Assembly (NCBI GenBank): GCA_902496375.1
Contig: CABVAS010000028.1
Location: forward strand, 1 to 12,168
DNA from: an uncultured Collinsella sp.
GTDB lineage: Bacteria > Actinomycetota > Coriobacteriia > Coriobacteriales > Coriobacteriaceae
Direction: 5' to 3'
Length of the DNA stretch: 12,168 nt
Below, piece by piece: positions 1 through 7,364 of the stretch. The position numbers and the translations under genes were made by a program. The notes below the pieces were generated by a model, which was given only the letters and a program-made list of their open reading frames with translations, searched no databases and was not told the origin of the DNA. Position 1 is the stretch's first letter; each line of letters begins with the position of its first letter.

Positions 1-738
1 CGCGAAGCCGTCGCCTGTGCGAACCGTCAGGTAGATGCCATAAAACGCCGAGCCACCATAGGTGGCATCGAGCGGCGTTCCCACATAGGCGGACGCCGAG
101 AGCCGCGGCGGCATCTGCGGCGCCAGTTCATGCACCGGCGCGGCATCGCCCACGGCCGTGTATGTCGCACGCGGCAGCAGGTCATCGCCCTCGGCGTCGG
201 CGCTGTACCACACGACCGGACAGCCCGAAAGACGTGCCAGCTGCGTTGCCATGGCGTGAACGATCTGCTGCTGATCGGCGCACCGCTGCAGCATGCGGTT
301 GGTCTCGAGCACCATATGCGTGCGGCGGTCGCTGGCGGCAGCCTGTGCCAAGGCGCGGCGCAGGGCCAACGCAATCGAGCTCGACACAAGCGAGACCACA
401 AACATGATGAAAAACATGCCGGGATAGCCGCGGTCGATAAGCGACAGCGAGTAGCGCGGGTCGACAAACAAGAAGTTGTAGAGCGCCACGGCGGCAGCCG
501 AGCTCAGCAAGCAATACAGGCGACTCCAGGTAAAGAATGCGCACAGCTGAACGGCGAACACATAGACGATCATGATGCTCGGCGCGAGACCCGGATGGTC
601 GAGCAGCGCGCCCACAATCGTCGCCGCCACCAACAGCCCCACCGACACGCAGGCGTCATACAGAGGAGTGCGGCGCGTCAGCGTTGTGCGCCGCCACCAA
701 AAGCTATCGGCAATATCGCCGTCCGTACGGACGTCCAT
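1..738 (-). CDS. KdpD-like sensor histidine kinase, N-terminal part (runs off left edge)
   Basis: The frame is open from an ATG at 738-736 to the window edge, giving 246 visible residues. After about 28 polar residues comes a block of closely spaced hydrophobic segments (roughly residues 29-115) that reads like the four-helix DUF4118 membrane domain of KdpD, including the characteristic stretch SSAAAVALYNFLFVDPRYSL. A charged linker follows (LALRRALAQAAASDRRT, LETNRMLQRC), then the start of a GAF-like cytoplasmic domain. The histidine kinase core would lie beyond the left edge. KdpD proteins sense K+ limitation and phosphorylate a KdpE-type regulator. Classic KdpD has about 400 residues of KdpD and USP domains before the membrane block. 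Here they are absent: the only in-frame sequence upstream is 37 codons back to a TAG at 850-852, and it runs through a hairpin. A GAGAGAGGGG tract about 10 nt before the ATG can serve as ribosome site. It lies downstream of kup on the same strand, so a role in K+ control is a reasonable inference. Confidence 0.8.
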   Translation of the reverse strand, partial: MDVRTDGDIADSFWWRRTTLTRRTPLYDACVSVGLLVAATIVGALLDHPGLAPSIMIVYVFAVQLCAFFTWSRLYCLLSSAAAVALYNFLFVDPRYSLSLIDRGYPGMFFIMFVVSLVSSSIALALRRALAQAAASDRRTHMVLETNRMLQRCADQQQIVHAMATQLARLSGCPVVWYSADAEGDDLLPRATYTAVGDAAPVHELAPQMPPRLSASAYVGTPLDATYGGSAFYGIYLTVRTGDGFA

Positions 739-766
739 CAGCGCCCCGCCCCTCTCTCGAAAACAA

Positions 767-818
767 AAACCACCACAAAGGGACAGGCACCTTTGTGGTG
801 GTTTCCCTTGTGGTGGTT
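767..818. repeat. Perfect 15-bp hairpin plus an adjacent third arm
   Basis: Positions 767-781 (AAACCACCACAAAGG) are the exact reverse complement of 790-804, around an 8-nt loop GACAGGCA. A near-copy of the right arm (CCCTTGTGGTGGTT, 805-818) follows at once, so either of two right arms could pair with the left arm. There is no T-run after the stem on either strand, so it is not a standard terminator. It lies between the small membrane protein gene and the kdpD-like gene, ending about 29 bp before the kinase start, and would be transcribed with them if they form one operon. I recall hairpins with the same loop and stem words as dispersed repeats in Collinsella-like genomes, but that was not checked. 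Confidence 0.75.
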
Positions 819-849
819 CCAAGTGTATAGCCTTTGCAACCGGCGGTCG

Positions 850-1044
850 CTAGACAAATAGCACGTGCGCGAGCAGGGCACACACGCACACCGCTCCAAA
901 TACCAGTGCCACGATCGAAATTACGCGGTCGGCCATGTCCATGTTGGCACGGTTCGTCAAAAACCGATCTTCGGCGGCGTCGGCGCGTGCCTCACGTACC
1001 AGCTCGGCAACAACCTCGCGGCCATCAAGCATCTTTGCATCCAT
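850..1044 (-). CDS. Small single-pass membrane protein, unknown function
   Basis: This encodes 64 residues beginning MDAKMLDGREVV. The N-terminal two thirds are charged and probably helical (VAELVREARADAAEDRF). The C-terminal 24 or so residues form one hydrophobic helix (VISIVALVFGAVCVCALLAH), ending two residues after it. The start at 1044 is chosen because GGGGAGGC lies 4 nt before the ATG. An in-frame ATG at 1074 would add ten residues but has a poorer ribosome site. The gene begins 61 bp after the kup stop and ends 111 bp before the kdpD-like start, all on the minus strand, which suggests co-transcription. I do not recognise the family. A small tail-anchored partner of Kup or of the kinase is possible, by loose analogy with KdpF, but nothing in the sequence proves it. 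Confidence 0.7.
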   Translation of the reverse strand: MDAKMLDGREVVAELVREARADAAEDRFLTNRANMDMADRVISIVALVFGAVCVCALLAHVLFV

Positions 1045-1105
1045 GTTTGCCTCCCCGGTCTCAATCTTGTCCATCGAAAACCAACTCCGTGCAACCCGTC
1101 GGCGC

Positions 1106-3133
1106 CTACGGCCGCTCGTTGGGGGCCAGGCGCTGCATCTTGTTCACGGCCTTGAACTTGGTGAACAGCGGCACGTACTCAAAGCTCACGTTGGAGTTCT
1201 CCAGGCCGTACCAGCGTGCAGGCGTGCCGGCGGCGCGGCGGATGATGTACTTGAGCGTGATGGCCGTACGCTCGCTCGGCTCCACATCGCTTTCAGGCGC
1301 CAGAAGCTTACGAATCAGGACGAACTTGAACGTACCGATGTTACCCGGATCCTTGTAGACCGAGTAGTCATGCGTCTGCGCCGGTAGCTCGCCGGTGGCA
1401 GCCAGGTCCTGAACGACCTGACGCAGGTAGGCATTGACGCGCTGGTTGATCTTGTAGCCCAGGTACAGATGTACGCGGAACACGTAGTCGGTGCCGAACG
1501 TCTCGACCGAATAGGCAAAGGTATGCGGCTCGTCCATGGTCTCGACGTTCACAAACCACCAGGCGCGAGCACGCTTGGGATGCTTGTCCAAGATCGAGTA
1601 GACGATATCGCGGTCGATGTAGTCGGTATGGGTGTCCTTGGTCAGGTACACGACGTTGTCGCTCATGCGCTCATAGCGATCGTCGTCGCGCAGGCGCTTG
1701 AGCTGCGGCAGGTAGCTGCGCAGCGGCAGCAGCGTAAACTGGCGCTGCTCGACCGCCGTGCCGTTGTACCAGCACACCATAATGCCCATGATGAGTGCAG
1801 CCATGAGGATGGTGAAGTAGCCGCCGTGGAAGAACTTGGTGAGCGAGCTCACAAAGAAGAAGCCTTCGAGCAAAAGGAAGAAGGCCGCGAAGATCCACGG
1901 AGCAACCTTGAGCTTGCGCTCCTCGTGCAGGTAGAAGAAGAGCAGCAGCGTGGTGCACATCATAGTCAGCGTAATGGCAAGGCCGTAGGCGGCTTCCATA
2001 TGCGCCGAGTTCTGGAACAGCAGCACCACGATGACGCAGCCGACAAGCATGACGTTGTTGACCATGGGGATGTAGAGCTGGCCCTTGGTCTCGGCAGGGT
2101 AGAAGACCTGCATGTGCGGCATAAGGTCCAGGCGGCTGGCCTCGGACACCAGCGAAAACGCGCCGGTGATGAGCGCCTGCGAGGCAATGATGGCCGCAAC
2201 GGTGGAAAGGCCTACGGCAAAGGGACGCAGGCCCGGGGCGAGCATCTGGTAGAACGGGTTGAGGTCGGCAATGCCCATGAGCTCGGGGTTGGCAGCGTTG
2301 TTCATAAGCCAAGCGCCCTGGCCCATATAGGAAAGCAGCAGGCAGCACTTAACGAACGGCCAGGTAGCGTAGATGTTGCCGCGGCCGACGTGGCCCATGT
2401 CGGAGTAGAGCGCCTCGGCACCGGTGGTGGCGAGGAAGCAGCTGCCCAGAATCATGATGCCCGCGTGGTTGTTGGGGCTCAGCAAAAAGGCGATGCCGCG
2501 CACCGGGTTGAGGCACAGCAGCACGGCGGGGTGCTGGAAGACAAAGAACAGACCCGTGCCGCCCAGGAACAGGAACCACAGCGTCATGATGGGGCCAAAG
2601 GCGTGACCGATCTTGGCCGTACCGATGCGCTGTACCAAGAAGAGCACGATGATGATGGCGAGCGTAATGGCGACGACGCGGCCCTGGTCATCGCCCAGCA
2701 CGGCATGGACCGCCGGGATGGTGCGCAGGCCCTCGATGGCCGTGGTAACGGTAACGGCCGGCGTCAGGATGCCGTCGGCGAGCAGTGCCGCGCCGCCCAG
2801 CATGGCGGGGATGATAAGCCACTTGCCGCAGCGCTTGACCAGGCTGTACAGGGCAAAGATGCCGCCCTCACCATGGTTATCGGCGCGCAGCGAGATGAGC
2901 ACATACTTGATGGTGGTCAGCAACGTGACCGTCCACACGACAAGGGAGAGCGCGCCGAGCACGAACTCCTCCGTGACGCTTCCGATGCCGCCGTTGCCGG
3001 CGACGAGCGCCTTGGTTACATACATAGGGCTGGTGCCGATATCGCCGTACACCACGCCCAGCGTGACGAGCATCGCCGAGATGCTCACAGGAATCGCAGC
3101 GTGCGAAGCTGCCTCCTTGGCCTTTTGTTCCAT
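1106..3133 (-). CDS. kup: Kup/HAK-family potassium uptake transporter
   Basis: A 675-residue integral membrane protein of the Kup family, which imports K+ with protons. Near the N-terminus is the family signature GVVYGDIGTSPMY (about residues 26-38), followed by the conserved NHGEGGIFALY loop and TLLTTIKYVLISLRADN. About twelve hydrophobic segments follow up to about residue 450. The last ~200 residues are a soluble cytoplasmic domain, including a conserved-looking stretch with VETMDEPHTFAYSVE. The length fits the family (roughly 620-680). The ATG at 3133-3131 is preferred over an upstream TTG at 3151 because GGGAGG (3149-3144) lies 10 nt before it. The small membrane protein and the kdpD-like kinase follow downstream on the same strand, suggesting a K+ homeostasis unit. 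A TATAAT box 35 bp upstream suggests its own promoter, separate from the nitroreductase gene. No c-di-AMP (ydaO) riboswitch is apparent, and the leader looks too short for one. Confidence 0.95.
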   Translation of the reverse strand: MEQKAKEAASHAAIPVSISAMLVTLGVVYGDIGTSPMYVTKALVAGNGGIGSVTEEFVLGALSLVVWTVTLLTTIKYVLISLRADNHGEGGIFALYSLVKRCGKWLIIPAMLGGAALLADGILTPAVTVTTAIEGLRTIPAVHAVLGDDQGRVVAITLAIIIVLFLVQRIGTAKIGHAFGPIMTLWFLFLGGTGLFFVFQHPAVLLCLNPVRGIAFLLSPNNHAGIMILGSCFLATTGAEALYSDMGHVGRGNIYATWPFVKCCLLLSYMGQGAWLMNNAANPELMGIADLNPFYQMLAPGLRPFAVGLSTVAAIIASQALITGAFSLVSEASRLDLMPHMQVFYPAETKGQLYIPMVNNVMLVGCVIVVLLFQNSAHMEAAYGLAITLTMMCTTLLLFFYLHEERKLKVAPWIFAAFFLLLEGFFFVSSLTKFFHGGYFTILMAALIMGIMVCWYNGTAVEQRQFTLLPLRSYLPQLKRLRDDDRYERMSDNVVYLTKDTHTDYIDRDIVYSILDKHPKRARAWWFVNVETMDEPHTFAYSVETFGTDYVFRVHLYLGYKINQRVNAYLRQVVQDLAATGELPAQTHDYSVYKDPGNIGTFKFVLIRKLLAPESDVEPSERTAITLKYIIRRAAGTPARWYGLENSNVSFEYVPLFTKFKAVNKMQRLAPNERP

Positions 3134-3161
3134 AAGCCGGTTTCCTCCCAACTTTAATGTT

Positions 3162-3198
3162 CGAAGGGATTATAGGTAATCAGCCCATGTTTAAATGG
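3162..3198 (-). promoter_or_regulatory. Probable kup promoter (-10 box)
   Basis: On the minus strand there is a perfect TATAAT at 3174-3169, 35 bp before the kup ATG. The -35 region (around 3198-3191, CCATTT or ATTTAA) is a poor match to TTGACA. Transcription would begin near 3162, giving a leader of about 29 nt that contains the GGGAGG ribosome site. The surrounding 3134-3256 stretch is AT-rich compared with the coding regions, as expected for a promoter. Confidence 0.55.
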
Positions 3199-3256
3199 CA
3201 CCGTCTTCCCAGCTAGATAAACATTTATACGACCTTTAGGCCACCACGGCGATATG

Positions 3257-3291
3257 GAATGTGACAGAGGGACTTTCCCTTTGTCACATTC
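3257..3291. repeat. 16-bp hairpin after the nitroreductase gene
   Basis: The arms are GAATGTGACAGAGGGA (3257-3272) and TCCCTTTGTCACATTC (3276-3291), pairing over 16 positions with one G-T pair and a 3-nt loop. It sits 1 nt beyond the nitroreductase stop codon, between that gene and the kup promoter. There is no T-run on the minus-strand side, so it may stabilise the mRNA end or weakly terminate rather than act as a classical terminator. The stem words (CTTTGT, AGGGA) resemble the hairpin at 767-804. Confidence 0.65.
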
Positions 3292-3292
3292 G

Positions 3293-4165
3293 TCATTTTC
3301 CAAGCCAGTTTTTGAACCACCACTCCATGGAGCGGCTCATCTCGGCCATAAAGGGACTGGTGTGTTTGCGGGTGTAGATATCCACCACGCGCTCGCCCAC
3401 CTCGCGGGCATGCGGGCGAAACATCGCATCCATCTCGGCCACCTGCGCGTCCATGGTCGCAGCATCGGCGCGGCAGTAGCGCTCCTCGTGCACCAGGTTC
3501 ACCACGGGATGTGCAATGGCCGGGCGCTCCTTGCGGGGCGTGCCGATGATGAGCATCGACAGCGGCATGGTATAGGGCGGCAAATCGAGCAGCTCGGCAA
3601 CTTCCTCGGCATTCTCGACGATATCACCGATGTAGCAGCCCCCCAGCCCCAGGGCCTCGGCGGCAACCACGGCGTTTTGCGCGGCGATCACGGCATCCTG
3701 CGCCGCGATGGCAAAGTCGCCCAGACCCGGTGCACGACGGGGCGACTTGCCCGTGCGCTCGACAAACTCGGGCTCAAAGCAGCCCACGTGCTCAAACAGA
3801 TCGATCCACTTGGCATAATCGACCACAAATATAAGTGCCCAGGGCGCCTTGGCGATCATGGGCTGGTGGTCGCACAGGTCGGCCAGGCGGTCGAGCGTTG
3901 CCTGCTCGCGAATGCTCACGATGGAATACATCATCATGGCGCCCGCCGACGGCGCGCGACTCGCCGCATGCAAAATCGCCGCACGCTGCTCGTCGGTCAC
4001 CGCCACGGGACGGTCGTCGTCATCACGCGCGAAGGCACGCGTGGAGGAACGGTGCTCCAACGTGTCCAGCACCGCGTTGCCCGTAGTCTCGACCGGATAG
4101 CCGCACATATCCACGCCCGCAGCTCCGTCGCCGCCCATGTCCGCCTTGCAAACCTGCTCGCTCAT
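3293..4165 (-). CDS. Nitroreductase-family flavoprotein
   Basis: A 290-residue soluble protein of the FMN-dependent nitroreductase family, which uses NAD(P)H to reduce nitro, quinone or flavin substrates. The family motifs are visible: HRSSTRAF at residues 38-45 (FMN phosphate-binding Arg/Ser), SRAPSAGAMMMYSIVSI around 69-85, and the dimer-interface helix AAQDAVIAAQNAVVAAEALG followed by GLGGCYIGDI, then a short loop and PLSMLIIGTPRKERP. The C-terminal ~70 residues form a charged helical tail (EMDAMFRPHAREV, MEWWFKNWLGK) longer than in minimal nitroreductases. The ATG at 4165 has a weak GGGTAGGG ribosome site 2 nt before it; M10 or M20 are alternative starts, because the first ~28 residues are not conserved-looking. 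The substrate cannot be told from sequence. It is probably a single-gene unit, since kup has its own promoter and the upstream gene is divergent. Confidence 0.9.
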   Translation of the reverse strand: MSEQVCKADMGGDGAAGVDMCGYPVETTGNAVLDTLEHRSSTRAFARDDDDRPVAVTDEQRAAILHAASRAPSAGAMMMYSIVSIREQATLDRLADLCDHQPMIAKAPWALIFVVDYAKWIDLFEHVGCFEPEFVERTGKSPRRAPGLGDFAIAAQDAVIAAQNAVVAAEALGLGGCYIGDIVENAEEVAELLDLPPYTMPLSMLIIGTPRKERPAIAHPVVNLVHEERYCRADAATMDAQVAEMDAMFRPHAREVGERVVDIYTRKHTSPFMAEMSRSMEWWFKNWLGK

Positions 4166-4378
4166 CGCCCTACCCTCGCCAATTCTTTAAGAAGCCTTTA
4201 CGTTTCCGTGTAATTCCCGTCCATTATCGCGCAGGTCGCCACTACATTGCGCCACACCGCCACACGTGCGCGTTAATATGGCTGGTTGTTGTGCGCAGCC
4301 CGCAAATGCAGCGCATATTTAGGTAACAATCGGGTAAACCCCCGCTTTCGTAGGTTTTAGTTTGTGAGGAGTCTCAGC
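4166..4378. other. Divergent intergenic region
   Basis: This 213-bp gap separates the divergent nitroreductase and LTA-synthase-like genes and must hold both promoters. On the plus strand, GAGGAG at 4366-4371 lies 7 nt before the ATG at 4379 and fixes that start. AT-rich stretches around 4271-4280, 4313-4328 and 4350-4362 could hold -10 boxes, but I see no convincing -35/-10 pair on either strand and no clear operator palindrome. Confidence 0.5.
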
Positions 4379-6679
4379 ATGTTCGCTGCCGCCATCTCGC
4401 TCGTCGGTCTTGCGGCGACCGTCTACCTTGTCTTGCGCGAGGCCAAGGCCATTCGCGCTCAGTCGGGCACCGTCACCAAGGGCGCCTTCGCCTGGAGCAT
4501 CGCCTTTGGCCTGTTCCAGCTCTTTTTGACCGTCTGGGGCGCTATTGGCCTCGTCGCACAAAACGAGCCGCTCGCCTTTGTGATGCTCATCCTGACCAAC
4601 GCCATCCTCACCGGCTGCGCCTGGACCAGCATCGCCCGCGATCGCATCGCCCCGCGCGTCTTTGCGTTCGCCAAGCCCGACGCCCCCGCCCCCACCGGCA
4701 AGCTCGCCCGCCTGCGCGGCGCCTTTGTGGGCAAACCACTCGTCGCCGCCGTCCTGTGCCTGCTGCTCGCCGGCGTCTTTGCGCTGCTGGGCATGGAGGT
4801 CTCGTCCAACCACGACTTTACCTGGGTCTACCCCCTGTGCATCCTGCTCGAGTGGGCCATCATCACCGTGCTCATGATCGGCTTGTTCTTCCTGTTCCAG
4901 CGCCACGGCGCAGCTCCCGCGGTCCTGGCCTTTGCCCTCTTTGTCCTGGGCATTGCCGAGTTCTTCGTCATCACGTTTAAATCCATGCCCATCCAGCCGG
5001 GCGACCTTTCGGCCATCTCCACCGCCGCCGCGGTCGCCGGCACCGGCTACACCTTCTCCATCTCGCTGTTCTGCGTGCTGTCCATGGGCTTTACCGCCAT
5101 CGCCATGCTGCTGTGCGAGTACGCCGGCCTGGTGGCGCCGCACCGTCAGAAGGGTGCCGCCAACGCCAAGCGCATGCTGCTCACCAACCTGCTCGTGGCA
5201 GTGCTGTGCCTGGGCGGCGTAACCGCGCATGTCACGCTCATCGACTACTACAACACCCTCGGCATCACCGTCTACACCTGGCGCCCGCTCGAGAGCTACT
5301 GGCGCGAGGGCTACCTGCCCGCCTTCATTAGTGCGGCGCAGTCCATCAAGCCGCCCAAACCCGCCGACTACTCCGTCGACGATGCCAAGGCCACGCTTAA
5401 AAAGTACGCCAAGGCCTACGACAAGTCCGACGCGGCCAAGAGCGACGAGTGCGCCGCCGCAAAGGAGCAGTTCGACAGCGAGAAGCCCACGGTCATCGCC
5501 ATCATGAACGAGACCTTCTCGGATCTGTCGATCTACCAGAACATGCGCGCCGGCTACGAGGGCCCGCAGTACTTTAAGAACCTGTCCAACTGCCTCAGCC
5601 GCGGCAAGCTCTACGTGAGCGCCTACGGCGGCGGCACCGCCAATACCGAGTTTGAGTTTATGACCGGCAACTCCATGGCCAACCTGGGCTCGGGCGTGTA
5701 CCCCTACACCATCTACAACATGGAAACGACCGGGAACCTGGCAGAGCAGTTCAAGTCGCTCGGATATTCCACCACGGCCATGCACCCCAACCACGCCACC
5801 AACTGGAACCGCGAGAACGTCTACAAGGACTTTGGTTTTGACCAGTTCCTGTCCATCAACGATTTCCAGGGCGCCGATACCCTGCGCGGCATGGTGACCG
5901 ACCAGGCTACCTACGACAAGATTCTTGAGCTGCTCGACCAGAACGCCGATCCGCAGTTTATCTTCGACGTGACCATGCAGAACCACTCGGGCTACGACAC
6001 GGGTCTGCTGCCGGTCGACAAGCAGATGCACCTGAATATCGACACGACCGACCTGGACGCCAAGACCGTCGGGGACGGCACGCTCTCCGATGTCGACGAG
6101 TATGTCTCGTGCATCGAGCAGTCCGACCAGGCGCTTCGCTACTTCCTCAACGCCCTGAGCAAGCTCGACCGTAAGGTGGTCGTGGTGTTCTGGGGCGACC
6201 ACCAGCCGTTCTTCCCGTCCAAGTTCAACGACAAGTGGTTTACCGGCGAAGACGACGCCACGCACCAGGAGCGTCTGTGGCAGACCGACTACATCATCTG
6301 GGCCAACTACGACGTTGCCGGCTGCGACCAGACAAGCGAGGTCGACGACCTGTCCACCAACTACCTGTCCACGCAGCTTATGCAGCTGATCGGCGCCCCG
6401 CTGACTGACTACCAGAAGGCGCACATGACGCTGCGCGAGTCGCTGCCCGCCATCAACTCCGTGGGCTACGAGGACGCCAGCCTGCGCTGGGCGCTCTCCT
6501 CCAACGTCACCGGTGACGACGCCGCCGCCGCTGCCGCAACCAAGGCGCGCGAGGATTACGCCAAGATGCAGTACTACGAGATGTTCCGCGACGGCAAGAA
6601 CGTGTACACCGAACACTTCCAGACCGAGGCCAACGAGACCGACCCCAACCTGGCGCCGGGCACGACCAAGATCAAGTAG
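4379..6679 (+). CDS. LTA synthase-family membrane sulfatase
   Basis: A 766-residue protein of the lipoteichoic acid synthase (LtaS-like) family, whose members transfer phosphoglycerol (or a related phospho-group) from lipid to surface polymers. Several transmembrane helices fill the first ~300 residues; the rest would be the outward-facing sulfatase-fold domain. The predicted catalytic set is present: metal-binding E378 in MNETFSDL, nucleophile T420 in AYGGGTANTEFEF, H536 in QNHSGYD, and D607/H608 in WGDHQPF. The spacings resemble S. aureus LtaS (E255, T300, H416, D475/H476), with the same 116-residue gap from Thr to His. After residue ~700 comes an Ala-rich, charged tail that is probably low complexity. 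The ATG at 4379 is preferred over a GTG at 4364 because GAGGAG lies 7 nt upstream of it. Whether the product is lipoteichoic acid or the phosphoglycerol decoration of another glycolipid cannot be decided here. It stands alone on the plus strand. Confidence 0.92.
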   Translation: MFAAAISLVGLAATVYLVLREAKAIRAQSGTVTKGAFAWSIAFGLFQLFLTVWGAIGLVAQNEPLAFVMLILTNAILTGCAWTSIARDRIAPRVFAFAKPDAPAPTGKLARLRGAFVGKPLVAAVLCLLLAGVFALLGMEVSSNHDFTWVYPLCILLEWAIITVLMIGLFFLFQRHGAAPAVLAFALFVLGIAEFFVITFKSMPIQPGDLSAISTAAAVAGTGYTFSISLFCVLSMGFTAIAMLLCEYAGLVAPHRQKGAANAKRMLLTNLLVAVLCLGGVTAHVTLIDYYNTLGITVYTWRPLESYWREGYLPAFISAAQSIKPPKPADYSVDDAKATLKKYAKAYDKSDAAKSDECAAAKEQFDSEKPTVIAIMNETFSDLSIYQNMRAGYEGPQYFKNLSNCLSRGKLYVSAYGGGTANTEFEFMTGNSMANLGSGVYPYTIYNMETTGNLAEQFKSLGYSTTAMHPNHATNWNRENVYKDFGFDQFLSINDFQGADTLRGMVTDQATYDKILELLDQNADPQFIFDVTMQNHSGYDTGLLPVDKQMHLNIDTTDLDAKTVGDGTLSDVDEYVSCIEQSDQALRYFLNALSKLDRKVVVVFWGDHQPFFPSKFNDKWFTGEDDATHQERLWQTDYIIWANYDVAGCDQTSEVDDLSTNYLSTQLMQLIGAPLTDYQKAHMTLRESLPAINSVGYEDASLRWALSSNVTGDDAAAAAATKAREDYAKMQYYEMFRDGKNVYTEHFQTEANETDPNLAPGTTKIK

Positions 6680-6706
6680 CGACTAGCTGCGAGTTCATAA
6701 CTGAAA

Positions 6707-6836
6707 CGTCTGTCCGGGCGGAGGCATATAAGGTTCCCTGCTCGGACAGTCCTGCGCAAGACGAAGGCCACATTAAGTGGCCTCCTTTGCGTGCGGAACT
6801 CGCGATGAACCTTACATACCTCCGCCCGGACAGACG
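6707..6836. repeat. Long inverted repeat (29-bp arms) enclosing a terminator core
   Basis: The arm at 6707-6735 (starts CGTCTGTCCGGGCGGAGG) pairs with 6808-6836 (ends CCTCCGCCCGGACAGACG) at 27 of 29 positions. The 72-bp interior holds the GGCCAC hairpin at 6763-6785 and most of a 59-bp core (6752-6810) that recurs inverted at the right end of the window. It lies directly after the LTA-synthase-like gene, so the structure may end that transcript, but its length is far beyond a simple terminator. It looks like a dispersed palindromic repeat element. No encoded protein is credible. Confidence 0.75.
6763..6788 (+). terminator. Terminator-like hairpin after the LTA-synthase-like gene
   Basis: The stem GAAGGCCAC (6763-6771) and GTGGCCTCC (6777-6785) encloses the loop ATTAA and is followed by a short TTT. 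One base (C6784) spoils a stem pair that is intact in the copy at the right end. It lies 83 bp after the stop codon. The T-run is weak, so efficiency is uncertain. Confidence 0.5.
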
Positions 6837-6890
6837 CCCTGTTGTTGGAGCGTGGCTTGTCTTGGGTGTATCGCCGAACATATATAAGTT

Positions 6891-6920
6891 GAAGGCCACG
6901 TTATGTGGCCTTCTTTGTTT
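6891..6920 (+). terminator. Second terminator-like hairpin
   Basis: The perfect 9-bp stem GAAGGCCAC / GTGGCCTTC (6891-6899 and 6905-6913) with loop GTTAT is followed by TTTGTTT. It is a diverged, same-orientation relative of the hairpin at 6763-6785 and abuts the first unit of the left hairpin array. It would stop plus-strand transcription. On the minus strand the preceding AACTTATATA also gives an AT-rich tail, so it may be bidirectional. Between the two hairpins (6837-6890) I see nothing recognisable. Confidence 0.6.
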
Positions 6921-6921
6921 G

Positions 6922-7275
6922 CGGAAAGTGTGTCCCGGAATTCTTGTCTGGAATGGGATGCAGTTTCCGCTTGGGACCCGATTGGGAAAGTGTGTCCCAC
7001 TATTCAGCTGGATTCCGGGATGTATTTTCCGGTTGAGGCTCGTTGGGAAAGTGCGTCCCACTTTGGGGGCTGATTCTGGGACGTGGTTTCCGGTTGGCTC
7101 TCATTGGGAAAGTTCATCCCATTTCTCGGCCTAATTATGGGACGCAGTTTCCCGTTGAGGACCCTTTGGGAAAGTGCGTTCCGGTCTGGGCGCTCAAACT
7201 GGGATGGATTTTCCGGATGAGGGCTTGACGGAAAATGTGTCCCGTTCCGGGCGCTAATTGTGGGATGCAGTTTCC
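6922..7275. repeat. Left hairpin-repeat array, six units of 61-62 bp
   Basis: Units begin at 6922, 6984, 7045, 7106, 7168 and 7230. Each has a 15-nt arm like GGGAAAGTGCGTCCC, an 18-nt loop, a 14-nt inverted arm like GGGACGCAGTTTCC, and a linker of 14-15 nt resembling GGTTGAGGCTCGTT. The two arms pair almost fully, so each unit can form a hairpin with a stem of about 14 bp. Loops and linkers also resemble one another between units, so the whole unit was duplicated, not only the arms. The array lies between the LTA-synthase-like gene and the 3' end of the surface-protein gene. Reading frames crossing it (frequent GKCVP or GTHFP words) are by-products of the repeat. Confidence 0.9.
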
Positions 7276-7299
7276 GCTTGCGGAGTCTCCACTCAACAG

Positions 7300-7338
7300 A
7301 AAACCCGGGTGGCCTGTTTTTTGGCTACCCGGGTTTTT
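7300..7338 (-). terminator. Terminator of the surface-protein gene
   Basis: The arms AAAACCCGGGTGGCC (7300-7314) and GGCTACCCGGGTTTT (7323-7337) pair over 15 positions with one wobble or mismatch, around an 8-nt loop. On the minus strand the stem ends in TTTT directly after the GC-rich part. It starts 27 bp past the stop codon of the LANTG-bearing reading frame, the right place for its rho-independent terminator. Confidence 0.8.
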
Positions 7339-7364
7339 GGGTTGTCGATATGTTCGACTGGCTA

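Noticed and set aside
1469..3157. Long plus-strand open frame opposite kup
   Set aside because: It is a by-product of GC-rich codon use: the composition is rich in His, Gln and Arg with no family features, while the opposite strand clearly encodes Kup.
3134..3256. c-di-AMP (ydaO) riboswitch before kup
   Set aside because: The likely transcription start leaves only about 29 nt of leader, and no conserved riboswitch elements are recognisable.
4319..6616. Long minus-strand open frame opposite the LTA-synthase-like gene
   Set aside because: The translation is Gly/Val/His-rich low-complexity sequence without motifs; the plus strand carries the catalytic residues of the sulfatase.
6922..7275. CRISPR array
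   Set aside because: The conserved parts are two inverted arms per unit, and the supposed spacers (loops and linkers) resemble each other; there are no cas genes.
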